DNA of 64,000 bases from assembly GCF_001183545.1 (NCBI RefSeq), contig NZ_KQ236688.1, forward strand, positions 2,199,149 to 2,263,148, written 5' to 3'. Below the pieces are notes generated by a model. That model worked only from the letters and a program-made list of their open reading frames with translations. It was not told the origin of the DNA and did no database searches. The DNA is from Cellvibrio sp. pealriver. GTDB lineage: Bacteria; Pseudomonadota; Gammaproteobacteria; Pseudomonadales; Cellvibrionaceae. Both the position numbers and the translations under genes were made by a program. This document shows, one piece after another, positions 1 through 8,261 of this stretch; positions within the stretch are counted from its first letter, which is position 1; each line of letters begins with the position of its first letter.

Positions 1-414
1 CCAGCTACCAACAACATGATCATTGATCAAAGCAGCCAAGGTACCGGCGCTAAAATGAAACTGCTCATTGGAATTAACACGCGCGCTATAGAAAAAAGAG
101 ACATCGTATGTTTGGCCAATGACGGTAGCAAAGTTCTGATAGATAGAGAACACGGAACCATCAAACGGATGTGCATTCAGCTCAGCATGTTGGTTTCCTT
201 CAGGGGCTACAACACCGCCGTAGTGATCCCAAATTTCAATATTGTCGCCTTCCCAACCGTTGACACTGGCCGATGAGAAATAAGCCCAGTTGCCAGTAGC
301 AACATTATTGTCTTCGAACCCGCCGTTTACGATCAGGTTGGCGTTAGCGCTCGCTGCCAACAACAAACCAGCCATTGCACCAGCACAGCGGGTAAAAATC
401 GATTTGACTGACAT
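1..414 (-). CDS. Secreted protein, N-terminal part (PEP-CTERM/DUF642-like), truncated by window edge
   Basis: The frame is open from an ATG at 414 to the window edge (138 codons, no stop), so only the N-terminal part is visible. An AAGGAA Shine-Dalgarno stands before the start. The protein begins with a signal peptide (basic start, hydrophobic stretch AMAGLLLAAS, cleavage near ANA), and the mature part starts NLIVNGGFE. That opening, with later WEGDNIEIWDHYGG and APEGNQHAEL segments, is typical of bacterial jelly-roll exported proteins (DUF642/galactose-binding-like), many of which carry a C-terminal PEP-CTERM anchor. The anchor would lie outside the window, so PEP-CTERM membership is inference. 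A sigma-54-type promoter can be read about 75 bases upstream. Exported location is well supported; the exact role is unknown. Confidence 0.75.
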   Translation of the reverse strand, partial: MSVKSIFTRCAGAMAGLLLAASANANLIVNGGFEDNNVATGNWAYFSSASVNGWEGDNIEIWDHYGGVVAPEGNQHAELNAHPFDGSVFSIYQNFATVIGQTYDVSFFYSARVNSNEQFHFSAGTLAALINDHVVGSW

Positions 415-715
415 AAAAGTTCCTTTGGAAACATGAGTGAGGGCGCTACCTAAGCTGTAATACTGGCGCCGATGGCACATAAATCAGCAAGTTTTACGCC
501 ATAAAAAAAATTGTCATGCAAATCAATAAAATAACGAGAATTGCATCACAAAATAAAATGAGATGCGTAAAATAAACCGACAACAATTTGCCTCACTACC
601 CGTATTTATCGGAGGCTGGGCTCGATTTAGCGCGGATCGATGCTTATACTCTTGCCCGTTTTATCTAGCCCTATTTTCACCCATGTTTCCCCTCTAATCC
701 TCACAAGGAGTTTTT
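415..715. other. Intergenic region between divergent genes
   Basis: AT-rich spacer between the truncated minus-strand gene and the plus-strand gene at 716. Apart from the sigma-54-like site at 487-501 and the AAGGAG Shine-Dalgarno just before 716, no coding or structured element is evident. Confidence 0.5.
487..501 (-). promoter_or_regulatory. Candidate sigma-54 (-24/-12) promoter of the truncated secreted-protein gene
   Basis: Read on the minus strand, TGGCGT-N5-TTGC gives GG and GC exactly 10 bases apart, the RpoN spacing (consensus TGGCAC-N5-TTGC). It would start transcription near 475 and leave a leader of about 60 bases before the ATG at 414. PEP-CTERM genes of several Gram-negative bacteria are known to be controlled by PrsK-PrsR and RpoN, which fits the downstream gene. 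Found by eye only. Confidence 0.4.
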
Positions 716-1120
716 ATGAAACGCGTGTTTTGGTCCATCCTGACATCCATTACATTCCTCTTCGCCTTATCCGCACAAGCAGCCCCTTTGTTGGTTAACC
801 CTGACCCAATTGCCGTGCCTGCAGGGATCAACGAATTCCAGATCACCAGCGACATCAAGCGCGCATTGGTAAGCCGCGGCTGGGTTGTGAGCGGTGAAAG
901 CAAGGGCAAGATCGATGCAACACTCAATATTCGTTCACACTCTGCCCGTATCGCCATTTATCACGACCTGAAACAAGTGCGCATTGAGTATGTGTCCAGT
1001 GAAAACCTGAAATACAAAGAAAAAGACGGCAAGCGCTACATTCACCGCAACTACCTCAGCTGGGTTAACAATGTGGCCGGCGATATCAGCAAAAACATGC
1101 AATTGAGCGCGCTCAACTGA
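716..1120 (+). CDS. Small secreted hypothetical protein
   Basis: A 134-residue protein with a clear signal peptide (MKR, hydrophobic core, cleavage after SAQA), so probably periplasmic. The mature part begins with a proline-rich PLLVNPDPIAVPAG segment. It is followed by a conserved-looking core with the segments VSRGW, KIDATLNIRSHSARI and YIHRNYLSWVNN. Similar small proteins are widespread in Proteobacteria without an assigned function. No cysteine follows the signal sequence, so it is not an obvious lipoprotein. The start has a good AAGGAG Shine-Dalgarno. The stop lies 22 bases before the flavoprotein gene on the same strand, so the two may be cotranscribed. I do not assign a function. Confidence 0.75.
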   Translation: MKRVFWSILTSITFLFALSAQAAPLLVNPDPIAVPAGINEFQITSDIKRALVSRGWVVSGESKGKIDATLNIRSHSARIAIYHDLKQVRIEYVSSENLKYKEKDGKRYIHRNYLSWVNNVAGDISKNMQLSALN

Positions 1121-1142
1121 TAATCGATGTAACGGCTTTACA

Positions 1143-2465
1143 ATGACCTCTCTCGCGCTGCCTGTATTCACCCCTGTATATCCACATCATAAAGTGGTGA
1201 TTATTGGCGGCGGCCCCGCCGGGAGTGTTGCCGCCTCCCGGTTGGCGCAAAAAGGAATTGATGCACTCGTACTGGAGCGCGAAAAGTTTCCCCGTTTCCA
1301 TATTGGCGAATCCCTCCTGCCTAACGGCAACCATGTACTCAAAACCATTGGTGTGTGGGACAAAATCACCTCGGCAGGTTTTATTGAAAAACGCGGTGCC
1401 CAATTCACCCTGGCAGACCGCTCGCGTACGGTGCGCAATGTATTTGCCCAAGGCTGGATTCCCGGCCTGGATATGACTTATCAAGTCGAACGTGCCCGCT
1501 TTGATGACATTCTTCTTCGCCACGCCCAGCAGTCAGGGGCGCAGGTTCAAGAGGAGAGCCGTGTTACCCGGGTATCCCGCACCAGCGGCCATTGGCGCAT
1601 CGAAGCCGAACATCAAGGCCAAACAGCCACCTTCACCGCCGATTGGGTGATCGATGCCAGCGGCAGGCATTGCGTGATGGGGCGAGCGATGAAGATGGAA
1701 AAATCCCCCTTGCCCTACCCCGGGCGTATGGCGGTGTTTAATCATTTTGAACATGTAGTGCGCGATCGAGGCGAAGCGGCTGGTGACATCATCGTCATGC
1801 GCCTGAGCGATGCCTGGTTTTGGGCAATTCCCATCTCGCCCACAGTTACCTCAGTTGGTGTTGTCCTGCAAAAAAATAGCGGCCGCCATACAGGCGAATC
1901 CTGGGAATCCCTGTTCTGGCGTAAGGTCAATGAATCGCCCTTCCTGAGCAATGCCATGGCGCATGCGACCGCCGTGGGCGAGTATCGCATCGAATCTGAT
2001 TACAGCTTTTCCCATACTGATTTTGGCCGCGACCGCTGCTTGCTTGCAGGTGATGCAGCGAGTTTCATCGATCCGGTTTTTTCGTCGGGGGTTTATCTCG
2101 CACTTGAATCCGGTTTACTCGCAGCAGATGAAATCGCTGACGCATTGACATCACCAAAATCTGCGCGCGCTGAGGCCAAGCTTTACGCCCGCTATACCAA
2201 CGCGATGAAAAACCGGATTGGCTATATGCGCCAACTGATCGATGCCTATTACGACGATGAAGCCTGCGAGGTCTTTATGTCGCCGCGTCCAACCCTGCGC
2301 CTGCCGCAGGCGATCAATTCTATTCTGGCAGGTGGGTTAACGCCGAGCTTTGCGGTACGCTGGCGGCTGTGGTTGTTCAAACAAATTTGCGCGCTGCAAA
2401 AACGCCGTGTGCTAGTCCCCAAGATTAATTGGCAATCGCCATCTGAAAGCACTCCAGAAAAATAA
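1143..2465 (+). CDS. FAD-dependent oxidoreductase, flavin-dependent halogenase-like
   Basis: A 440-residue flavoprotein of the group-A monooxygenase/halogenase superfamily. Visible motifs are the dinucleotide-binding GGGPAGS at about residues 22-28, HIGESLLP at about 53-60 and GDAASFIDPVFSSGV at about 303-317. A WFWAIP segment at about 225-230 matches the WxWxIP signature used to tell flavin-dependent halogenases from monooxygenases. Relatives include halogenases acting on carrier-bound or free aromatic substrates and halogenase-like proteins of pigment clusters. No carrier protein, polyketide or flavin-reductase gene lies nearby, so the substrate is unknown and halogenation is not shown. It follows a small secreted protein gene by 22 bases. 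A geranylgeranyl-reductase-type or other oxidoreductase role is the alternative. Confidence 0.75.
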   Translation: MTSLALPVFTPVYPHHKVVIIGGGPAGSVAASRLAQKGIDALVLEREKFPRFHIGESLLPNGNHVLKTIGVWDKITSAGFIEKRGAQFTLADRSRTVRNVFAQGWIPGLDMTYQVERARFDDILLRHAQQSGAQVQEESRVTRVSRTSGHWRIEAEHQGQTATFTADWVIDASGRHCVMGRAMKMEKSPLPYPGRMAVFNHFEHVVRDRGEAAGDIIVMRLSDAWFWAIPISPTVTSVGVVLQKNSGRHTGESWESLFWRKVNESPFLSNAMAHATAVGEYRIESDYSFSHTDFGRDRCLLAGDAASFIDPVFSSGVYLALESGLLAADEIADALTSPKSARAEAKLYARYTNAMKNRIGYMRQLIDAYYDDEACEVFMSPRPTLRLPQAINSILAGGLTPSFAVRWRLWLFKQICALQKRRVLVPKINWQSPSESTPEK

Positions 2466-2589
2466 AACAAAAACCGCCCAAGGATTTGGCACAGCAATCC
2501 GTCTATTTAGATGAACCACAGAATTATGTGGCGCAACTCGATGTCTTCGCTTTCATATACCGCACTTGCGGCCAACACGAGATCACTGG

Positions 2590-3141
2590 ATGGTATCGCC
2601 AGCATCAGATGCACTCATCAAAGCAGCGCAAGCGGGTGACCGCGCAGCCTTTGCGCAGGTCTTAAACGACCATTACGACACCCTTTATCGCTTTGCCTAC
2701 CGCTGGTGCGGTAATCGCAGCGATGCAGACGATGTCACCCAACAGGCCTGCATAAAACTCGCACAGAGTATCGGCCAATTCCGTTTTGATGCTGCATTCA
2801 GCACCTGGCTTTACCGATTGGTCGTTAACTGTGCCAAAGACTGGCAACGCAGCCAGAGGCGGCATCAGCATGATGACATCGACCAGTTAACTCACGAAAC
2901 CCGCCCTGACCAGAGCGCCGAAACCGGCATTTACTTGCAACAGATTTTGACGTGGCTGGACTCCCTCGCCGAGGGGTTTAAGGAAACCGCGCTTCTGGTT
3001 CACGCCGAAGGGCTAACCCATGCCGAAGCTGCCAGCATCTTGCAAATCAAAGAATCTACCGTGTCCTGGCGGCTCCACGAAATCCGCAAACAACTCCAGC
3101 ATGTTCAACCGCGCGATGGACGTTGGGAGGCCTCTCTATGA
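2590..3141 (+). CDS. RNA polymerase sigma factor, ECF (sigma-70) family
   Basis: About 183 residues with sigma region 2 (LYRFAYRWCGNRSDADDVTQ, then FSTWLYRLVVN and DWQR). Region 4 follows (LAEGFKETALLVHAEGLTHA, with a helix-turn-helix through ILQIKESTVSWRLHEIRKQL). This is the compact two-domain ECF layout. The ATG at 2590 is preferred; an in-frame TTG at 2566 would add eight residues. Its last bases form ATGA with the start of the next gene (3138-3141), which indicates translational coupling. The next protein has a cytosolic N-terminus and one membrane span, the usual topology of an anti-sigma factor, so the pair is probably a sigma/membrane-regulator module. The regulon is unknown. Confidence 0.85.
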   Translation: MVSPASDALIKAAQAGDRAAFAQVLNDHYDTLYRFAYRWCGNRSDADDVTQQACIKLAQSIGQFRFDAAFSTWLYRLVVNCAKDWQRSQRRHQHDDIDQLTHETRPDQSAETGIYLQQILTWLDSLAEGFKETALLVHAEGLTHAEAASILQIKESTVSWRLHEIRKQLQHVQPRDGRWEASL

Positions 3142-5264
3142 ACAAACAGCCTATGAATGACGATGAGCTGCAGCAGCACTTGCAACAACCCATTCCCGCA
3201 CCGGATGCCAATACCAAAGCACGCCATATGGCGGCTGCGATGGCAGCGTTTGATGCGCAGCAGACCGCCCCAGAGGGTGCATCATCCAGCAGCAACCCAG
3301 TGGTGGAAGATTTATCGACAACAACAGAAACCGGTGTCGATGAAAAAAAATCCAATCTTCTCCAAGGATTTTTACAGCGCCTGCGTCTCACCCGTGACAC
3401 CAACCACCACGGGAGCACCACCATGCGCCATTCCAATGTTGACAACCGTTCTATTTGGCAAAAACCTGCGCTGCTTTCCGCGATTGCGGCTTCCAGTCTC
3501 GCCGTTGTTGCAGGGCTTACGTTTACGCAACATTTTGTTATCCACTCAGGTGAGCAACAACTTCACGAGTCCATCGCATTGGATTCTGCCAAGAAATCCC
3601 AACCGATTGTTATTGGCGATAACCAACCGGAATCTGAATCGCAACCCATGGTAAGCCTTGCACCGCAGGAGCAAGATGCCAAAGAGGAAATCCTTGTCAC
3701 CGGCGTTCGCCAAACATTAGCGCGCTCACAAGAATTGGGACGAACCGCAACAGCCGCCAAACCAGCGCCAGTTGCGCCGATAGAAATGCGCGAAGCATTA
3801 GTCAGTGCTGCGCCAAACGCTGATCAAGTGCGCGTGCAACGGCCACAAGAATTCCGCGATCGTTTTGAAGATTTCAAAGAAAACACCGTCGTGGCCACCA
3901 GCGAAAATCCGGTCTCGACGTTTTCAATTGATGTGGATACTGCCTCTTACAGTTTTGTGCGGCGCATACTGAATGAGGGTCAATTACCCGAAAAGGACGC
4001 GGTGCGCAGCGAAGAACTCATTAATTATTTTGATTACGCCTACCCTGCGCCCAAAGACCGCACAACACCGTTTGCAACATACACCACAGTAGTGGATTCG
4101 CCGTGGAAGCCAGGTAATAAATTAATTCACATCGGCATTCAGGGTTATCAATTAGCGGCGAGTGAAATCCCGCAATCGAATCTGGTGTTTTTGTTGGATG
4201 TCTCCGGCTCTATGGATGAGCCCAGCAAATTGCCGCTGGTAAAACAATCCATGGGATTGTTGTTGGATACATTAAAACCCGACGACACTATTGCCATTGT
4301 GGTGTATGCCGGTGCCGCAGGCACTGTACTTGAACCCACCAAGGTAAAAGAAAAAACCAAAATCCTTGCTGCATTAAATAATCTGCAAGCCGGGGGCAGC
4401 ACTGCGGGGGCAGAAGGTATCGCGCTCGCCTATCAATTGGCGGAAGCCAATTTTAATGCGCAAGGCGTAAACCGCATTATTCTCGCCACCGATGGCGATT
4501 TTAATGTCGGCCAAACCGGCGATGAAGTATTGCAGGATTTTGTTGAACGCAAACGCGAAAAAGGCATTTATTTATCCGTACTCGGTTTTGGCCAGGGTAA
4601 TTATCAGGACGAAATGATGCAAACCCTGGCACAAAACGGCAACGGTACCGCCGCCTACATCGACACACTCAGCGAAGCGCAAAAAGTGTTGGTCACCGAA
4701 GCGACATCAAATTTATTTCCTATCGCCAAGGATGTAAAAATCCAGGTGGAATTTAACCCAACTACGGTGAAAGAATATCGTCTGATTGGTTACGAAACGC
4801 GCGCGCTTAACCGCGACGATTTTAGTAACGACAAAGTCGATGCTGGCGAAATTGGCGCAGGCCAACGTGTTACCGCCATTTATGAAATTACCCCGGTTGG
4901 CGCGAAAAGCGGATTACTGGAAGAAAGCCGCTATCAAAAAGAAAACAAAGCCGATGCAGGCAAAAATAGCGAATACGCATTCTTGCGCTTACGCTATAAA
5001 TTGCCAGACGCAACCCAATCAAAACTGATTGAAACAGCTATCGAGAAAAATGTACTGCGCGAAGCAAATCCTGTTTATCAACAAGAAGTGAACTTCTCTA
5101 TCGCTGTTGCGGGTTTTGCACAACTATTGAAGGGAAGTCACTACGCCGGTGATTTTACTTACGACAAAGTGATTGAACTGGCGCAAGCCAATAAAGGCAA
5201 AGATGAGTACGGCTATCGCACCGAGTTTGTACAACTGGCAAGAAAGGCGAAAATTGCCAAGTAA
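3138..5264 (+). CDS. Membrane-anchored VWA-domain protein (YfbK-like, DUF3520), possible anti-sigma partner
   Basis: 708 residues from the ATG at 3138, which has a GGGAGG Shine-Dalgarno at 3125-3130 and overlaps the sigma-factor stop. Residues 1-109 look cytosolic, a single membrane span covers about 110-132, and the rest should be periplasmic. A stretch near 183-198 (EEILVTGVRQTLARSQ) resembles the start of TonB-dependent receptor plug domains. It is followed by the VWA N-terminal region (ENTVVATSENPVSTFSIDVD) and a VWA domain with a complete MIDAS: DVSGSMD at about 354-360, then a GGST segment, then ATDGDFN. The C-terminal region corresponds to DUF3520. YfbK-type proteins are known but poorly understood. 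Coupling to an ECF gene suggests it senses envelope state or controls the sigma factor; that is inference. Confidence 0.85.
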   Translation: MNKQPMNDDELQQHLQQPIPAPDANTKARHMAAAMAAFDAQQTAPEGASSSSNPVVEDLSTTTETGVDEKKSNLLQGFLQRLRLTRDTNHHGSTTMRHSNVDNRSIWQKPALLSAIAASSLAVVAGLTFTQHFVIHSGEQQLHESIALDSAKKSQPIVIGDNQPESESQPMVSLAPQEQDAKEEILVTGVRQTLARSQELGRTATAAKPAPVAPIEMREALVSAAPNADQVRVQRPQEFRDRFEDFKENTVVATSENPVSTFSIDVDTASYSFVRRILNEGQLPEKDAVRSEELINYFDYAYPAPKDRTTPFATYTTVVDSPWKPGNKLIHIGIQGYQLAASEIPQSNLVFLLDVSGSMDEPSKLPLVKQSMGLLLDTLKPDDTIAIVVYAGAAGTVLEPTKVKEKTKILAALNNLQAGGSTAGAEGIALAYQLAEANFNAQGVNRIILATDGDFNVGQTGDEVLQDFVERKREKGIYLSVLGFGQGNYQDEMMQTLAQNGNGTAAYIDTLSEAQKVLVTEATSNLFPIAKDVKIQVEFNPTTVKEYRLIGYETRALNRDDFSNDKVDAGEIGAGQRVTAIYEITPVGAKSGLLEESRYQKENKADAGKNSEYAFLRLRYKLPDATQSKLIETAIEKNVLREANPVYQQEVNFSIAVAGFAQLLKGSHYAGDFTYDKVIELAQANKGKDEYGYRTEFVQLARKAKIAK

Positions 5265-5285
5265 CAATCTATTTACATCGTAAAT

Positions 5286-5315
5286 AAAAATGGCGCTCAC
5301 TGAGCGCCATTTTTA
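5286..5315. terminator. Bidirectional intrinsic terminator
   Basis: An inverted repeat ATGGCGCTCA/TGAGCGCCAT is flanked by A5 on one side and T5 on the other. It lies between the convergent VWA gene and the minus-strand membrane-protein gene and can serve both. Confidence 0.85.
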
Positions 5316-5319
5316 TCAA

Positions 5320-5766
5320 TTATTTATCCCAGATTTCTTTGGAATGAAAAGCATATTGATATAAAGCGTAATATTGCAGAAACAGCAACGTACCTAAACA
5401 CAAGAGTGTTATTGAGATGAGTATATATACCGCATTATCGCTTTCAGAAAATACACTCCAGTCCTGAGTAATTAACGTATAAGCATCCCAAACAATTGCA
5501 CAAGGTATGAAATATCGCCAGAACTTACTAAACATGATTTTTTTATTGTGCGCAAAGCCAAAAACACCCAGTGTAATCATGGTATAGACAATCAATTCAC
5601 CGCACTTATCGACGATACTGGACCCTGCATCAGCAAAAACAGACCAAAGTGACAGGCACACCAAGGGCATAAATATCCAGAAAAATATTCTCCAGCCTAT
5701 TTTCCTTCGTAACACTCCTGTTTCAGACGTTAATTCTGACTGTGGTGCCTCATATGGATTAATCAT
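5320..5766 (-). CDS. Small multi-pass membrane protein of unknown function
   Basis: 148 residues beginning MINPYEAPQSEL, an opening shared by many small uncharacterised bacterial membrane proteins (the NPYEAP type). About four hydrophobic segments are visible, with a WRIFFWIF span near the start and an ILISITLLCLGTLLFL span near the end. The start overlaps the stop of the upstream TM2/pilin fusion gene (TAATG) and has a strong AGGAGG Shine-Dalgarno, so the two are probably cotranslated. Partnership with that protein in the membrane is an inference from this coupling. No function is assigned. Confidence 0.7.
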   Translation of the reverse strand: MINPYEAPQSELTSETGVLRRKIGWRIFFWIFMPLVCLSLWSVFADAGSSIVDKCGELIVYTMITLGVFGFAHNKKIMFSKFWRYFIPCAIVWDAYTLITQDWSVFSESDNAVYILISITLLCLGTLLFLQYYALYQYAFHSKEIWDK

Positions 5767-7427
5767 TATTGACCTCCTTGTTTTTTTACACTGAAACTCG
5801 CACTGACTTTATTTAGCAAGGCACGGTTTTGTTCAAAACGGGACGTTAACGTCCATGCATAAACAATATAAAAATGGCTATCACTTTCAATGGCCGTCAA
5901 CAAATAAGTCACTTTTACGTTTTCAGACAAGCCAGCCACAACTTGCTGCTCCGCAGGCAGGCCTCCAACTTGCATTGCAGTTGGTGTACTTACACGATGA
6001 AAATCCTTCACAGTTTCTTCCATGTTGCGAATGTGTATATCCAAATAATCACTGCGCGTGAGCGACGCATCAAAATCACTTTTATTGTCATCGATCACAA
6101 TCGCATAAACTTCACCGATTTGATTGGAAACACCCAGAATCGCAACATCATTCAAGTTGCGGTCACCTTTCCAATTATCCGGCACCGTTAAGGACACACG
6201 TTTATCGTCGCTGTACATACGCTTTCTTAATGCATTGCGGTCTGTCTCCGGTTGCACTGTCACTGCACCACTACCGCCGCGGCATTCAGGCACACGGTAT
6301 TTATCCGGCATAGATCCACCCAGGCAACTCCAGGTAATGTCGCCGTCTTCTTCTACCGGTGTCCAGATGATGATGTTCTGTCTGGTTTTTTCCAAATGCG
6401 GAATGCGGAACTCCACAATCATTTGTGCATCTTCACTCAGTGTGATGGCGCTGACAAATTCATTGCTGATGTTATCAGGCAAACCAGCCAACACATTTTC
6501 ATTGGGATAAAACTCTTTTTCCTGAATCACTGCGGTTACTTTATCGCGTGTTTGGTTTACCAGCGGCAAACCGGCATGCACTTTGGAACGCGCGGTGTAG
6601 TCCTGATACGCAGGCAGGGAAACCGCCGCAAGAATTCCCACAATAAATATAAAACCAATAAAACACGCAACGCCAATAGCGACTTTGAATCCTGTGCTGG
6701 CAGCGGGTACTTGCCCGTATTTTTGTTGCCATGTTTGGCGCGATGTAAACCAAAACACAAAGGCTTCAAAAAAAGACACGATACTGGGAATCCAGGTAAC
6801 CCAGAACAGCAGGTAAAAAACACCCCACCACTGCCCCAGATAAAAACGGTGAACACCAAACCCACCCAGGAAAAACGCAAGCAGCCCTGCGGTCGCTTTG
6901 TCTTTGCTATTGAGCTGCACTTGTTTTGCATGGCAATAAGGACAATACGCCACGCCAGCTGCGATTCCGCGCCCGCAGTTGTAACAAAAATATTCCCGTT
7001 CCTGATGCGCATTAGTTGCGGGCGCTGAATAAGGTGATGGCGCTTGCTGGCCACGTGTATCTGCAGCAGACACAGGTTCCGCTGCAGATGAGGCATCGAC
7101 CGCAGGCGTTAATGCCGTCGCTTCAACAGGCGCAACCGTTAATGCTGGCCGCGGTGCGACAGGGCTTAGCGCATCGCTAGGAAATAATTGCTCGCCATGT
7201 GCAACTAACTCGCATTGCCCACCCGCTTTGTGGATAGCATTTTTGTATTTGGCTGCGGTGACAGCATCAACATTGGCTTTGAGCAGGCTGCGCGGTTTAC
7301 GCAGCATCTTTTCAATGATGGGAACATCTTTTTTAAAGGTGGCGGCAAGATTGCGCACCAGTGCGGAACGCTCGGTTCCTGGCAGGGGTTCATTCAGTAA
7401 ATAAATATCCAGACGATCTTCAGACAT
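5766..7427 (-). CDS. Multidomain membrane protein: helical N-domain, zinc ribbon, TM2 domain, pilin-like domain, C-terminal domain
   Basis: 553 residues with an unusual domain order. Residues 1-76 form a helical module found at the N-terminus of assorted membrane proteins, and 77-140 are a proline/alanine linker. A zinc ribbon follows with Cys148, Cys151, Cys162 and Cys165. A TM2 domain spans about 175-235 (GGFGVHRFYLGQWWG). At about 246-275 there is a hydrophobic helix running into LPAYQDYTARSKV, the classic type IV pilin N-terminal helix. Next comes a pilin-like globular part with Cys368 and Cys382 in the pilin disulfide positions (WSCLGG...PECRG). Residues of about 400-550 resemble a PsbP/DcrB-like exported domain. 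Because the pilin helix is internal and preceded by a TM2 domain, it probably does not assemble into pili. Function unknown. Confidence 0.75.
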   Translation of the reverse strand: MSEDRLDIYLLNEPLPGTERSALVRNLAATFKKDVPIIEKMLRKPRSLLKANVDAVTAAKYKNAIHKAGGQCELVAHGEQLFPSDALSPVAPRPALTVAPVEATALTPAVDASSAAEPVSAADTRGQQAPSPYSAPATNAHQEREYFCYNCGRGIAAGVAYCPYCHAKQVQLNSKDKATAGLLAFFLGGFGVHRFYLGQWWGVFYLLFWVTWIPSIVSFFEAFVFWFTSRQTWQQKYGQVPAASTGFKVAIGVACFIGFIFIVGILAAVSLPAYQDYTARSKVHAGLPLVNQTRDKVTAVIQEKEFYPNENVLAGLPDNISNEFVSAITLSEDAQMIVEFRIPHLEKTRQNIIIWTPVEEDGDITWSCLGGSMPDKYRVPECRGGSGAVTVQPETDRNALRKRMYSDDKRVSLTVPDNWKGDRNLNDVAILGVSNQIGEVYAIVIDDNKSDFDASLTRSDYLDIHIRNMEETVKDFHRVSTPTAMQVGGLPAEQQVVAGLSENVKVTYLLTAIESDSHFYIVYAWTLTSRFEQNRALLNKVSASFSVKKQGGQ

Positions 7428-7550
7428 GGGCGCGCATCCTTATTTCTTTTTATCTTCGCGTGCCGACAGTAACCATTACAACTACCGCCGACACGCAGAC
7501 TGATTGGCAATCCTATCCTTAGAAAAAATAAGGAGAGTTAGCGCGCCATA

Positions 7551-8063
7551 TTAGCTTTTGTAAGGCATGCTTCCAAGATAATCCTTCTTGCCTACATCAA
7601 CGCCGTTGTGGCGCAGAATTGCGTAGGCAGTCGTGACATGGAAGTAAATATTTGGAATGGCATGCTGGATCGCAAATTCAGTTCCGGTGAGATATTTACC
7701 TTCCCAACGTGGCTGGCTGATATGGCGCTCTGCCGCACCGGCAAAATCGTCCGGTGTGAATCCGGCAAGATAATCCAACACCGATTGGATACGCGCTTTT
7801 AATTCCGGCAGGCTGGTTTCAGTATCCGGGTGCACCGGTGCGGATTCCACTTTTCCTGTTAAACGTGCAACACCCAGCTTGGCGGTATCGCAAGCAATTT
7901 GTACCTGACGGATAAGATTGAATTGATCCGGTGCCAAGCGGGAATTCAACAGCACTGATACGTCGAATTTTTTAGCTTCGGCATAAGCTGCGCCCTTGTC
8001 GAGGATTGCATTGAGGTTGTTGAGTGCTTTGCTAAATTGCACCACGGTAAGCTCATAAAACAT
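7551..8063 (-). CDS. DUF1993 family protein (DinB-like four-helix bundle)
   Basis: 170 residues matching the DUF1993 family in length and pattern: an N-terminal YELTVVQFSKALNNLNAILDKGAAYAEAK helix, an LAPDQFNL segment, and the conserved NIYFHVTTAYAILRHNGVDVGKKDYLG C-terminus. These proteins are thought to be cytosolic helical bundles related to DinB; no biochemical role is established. A strong AAAGGAG Shine-Dalgarno precedes the ATG at 8063. The gene stands alone between the TM2 fusion gene and a divergent antiporter gene. Confidence 0.85.
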   Translation of the reverse strand: MFYELTVVQFSKALNNLNAILDKGAAYAEAKKFDVSVLLNSRLAPDQFNLIRQVQIACDTAKLGVARLTGKVESAPVHPDTETSLPELKARIQSVLDYLAGFTPDDFAGAAERHISQPRWEGKYLTGTEFAIQHAIPNIYFHVTTAYAILRHNGVDVGKKDYLGSMPYKS

Positions 8064-8261
8064 GGCATTCTCCTTTGAATGACGAACTAGCTAGGGGATA
8101 TTACGAATTACGGCTCGCACTTAGTGGGGCTCTGACAGGAACTATTCAATCCACCAGATGTAAATAGCGCGGTAAAAAAACGCAAATATCGGCTCAATGC
8201 TTGCCATACTTTTATTTCAGCCAATATAGTTAAGCCTCATTCATCAAGGACTTAGCTGCTT

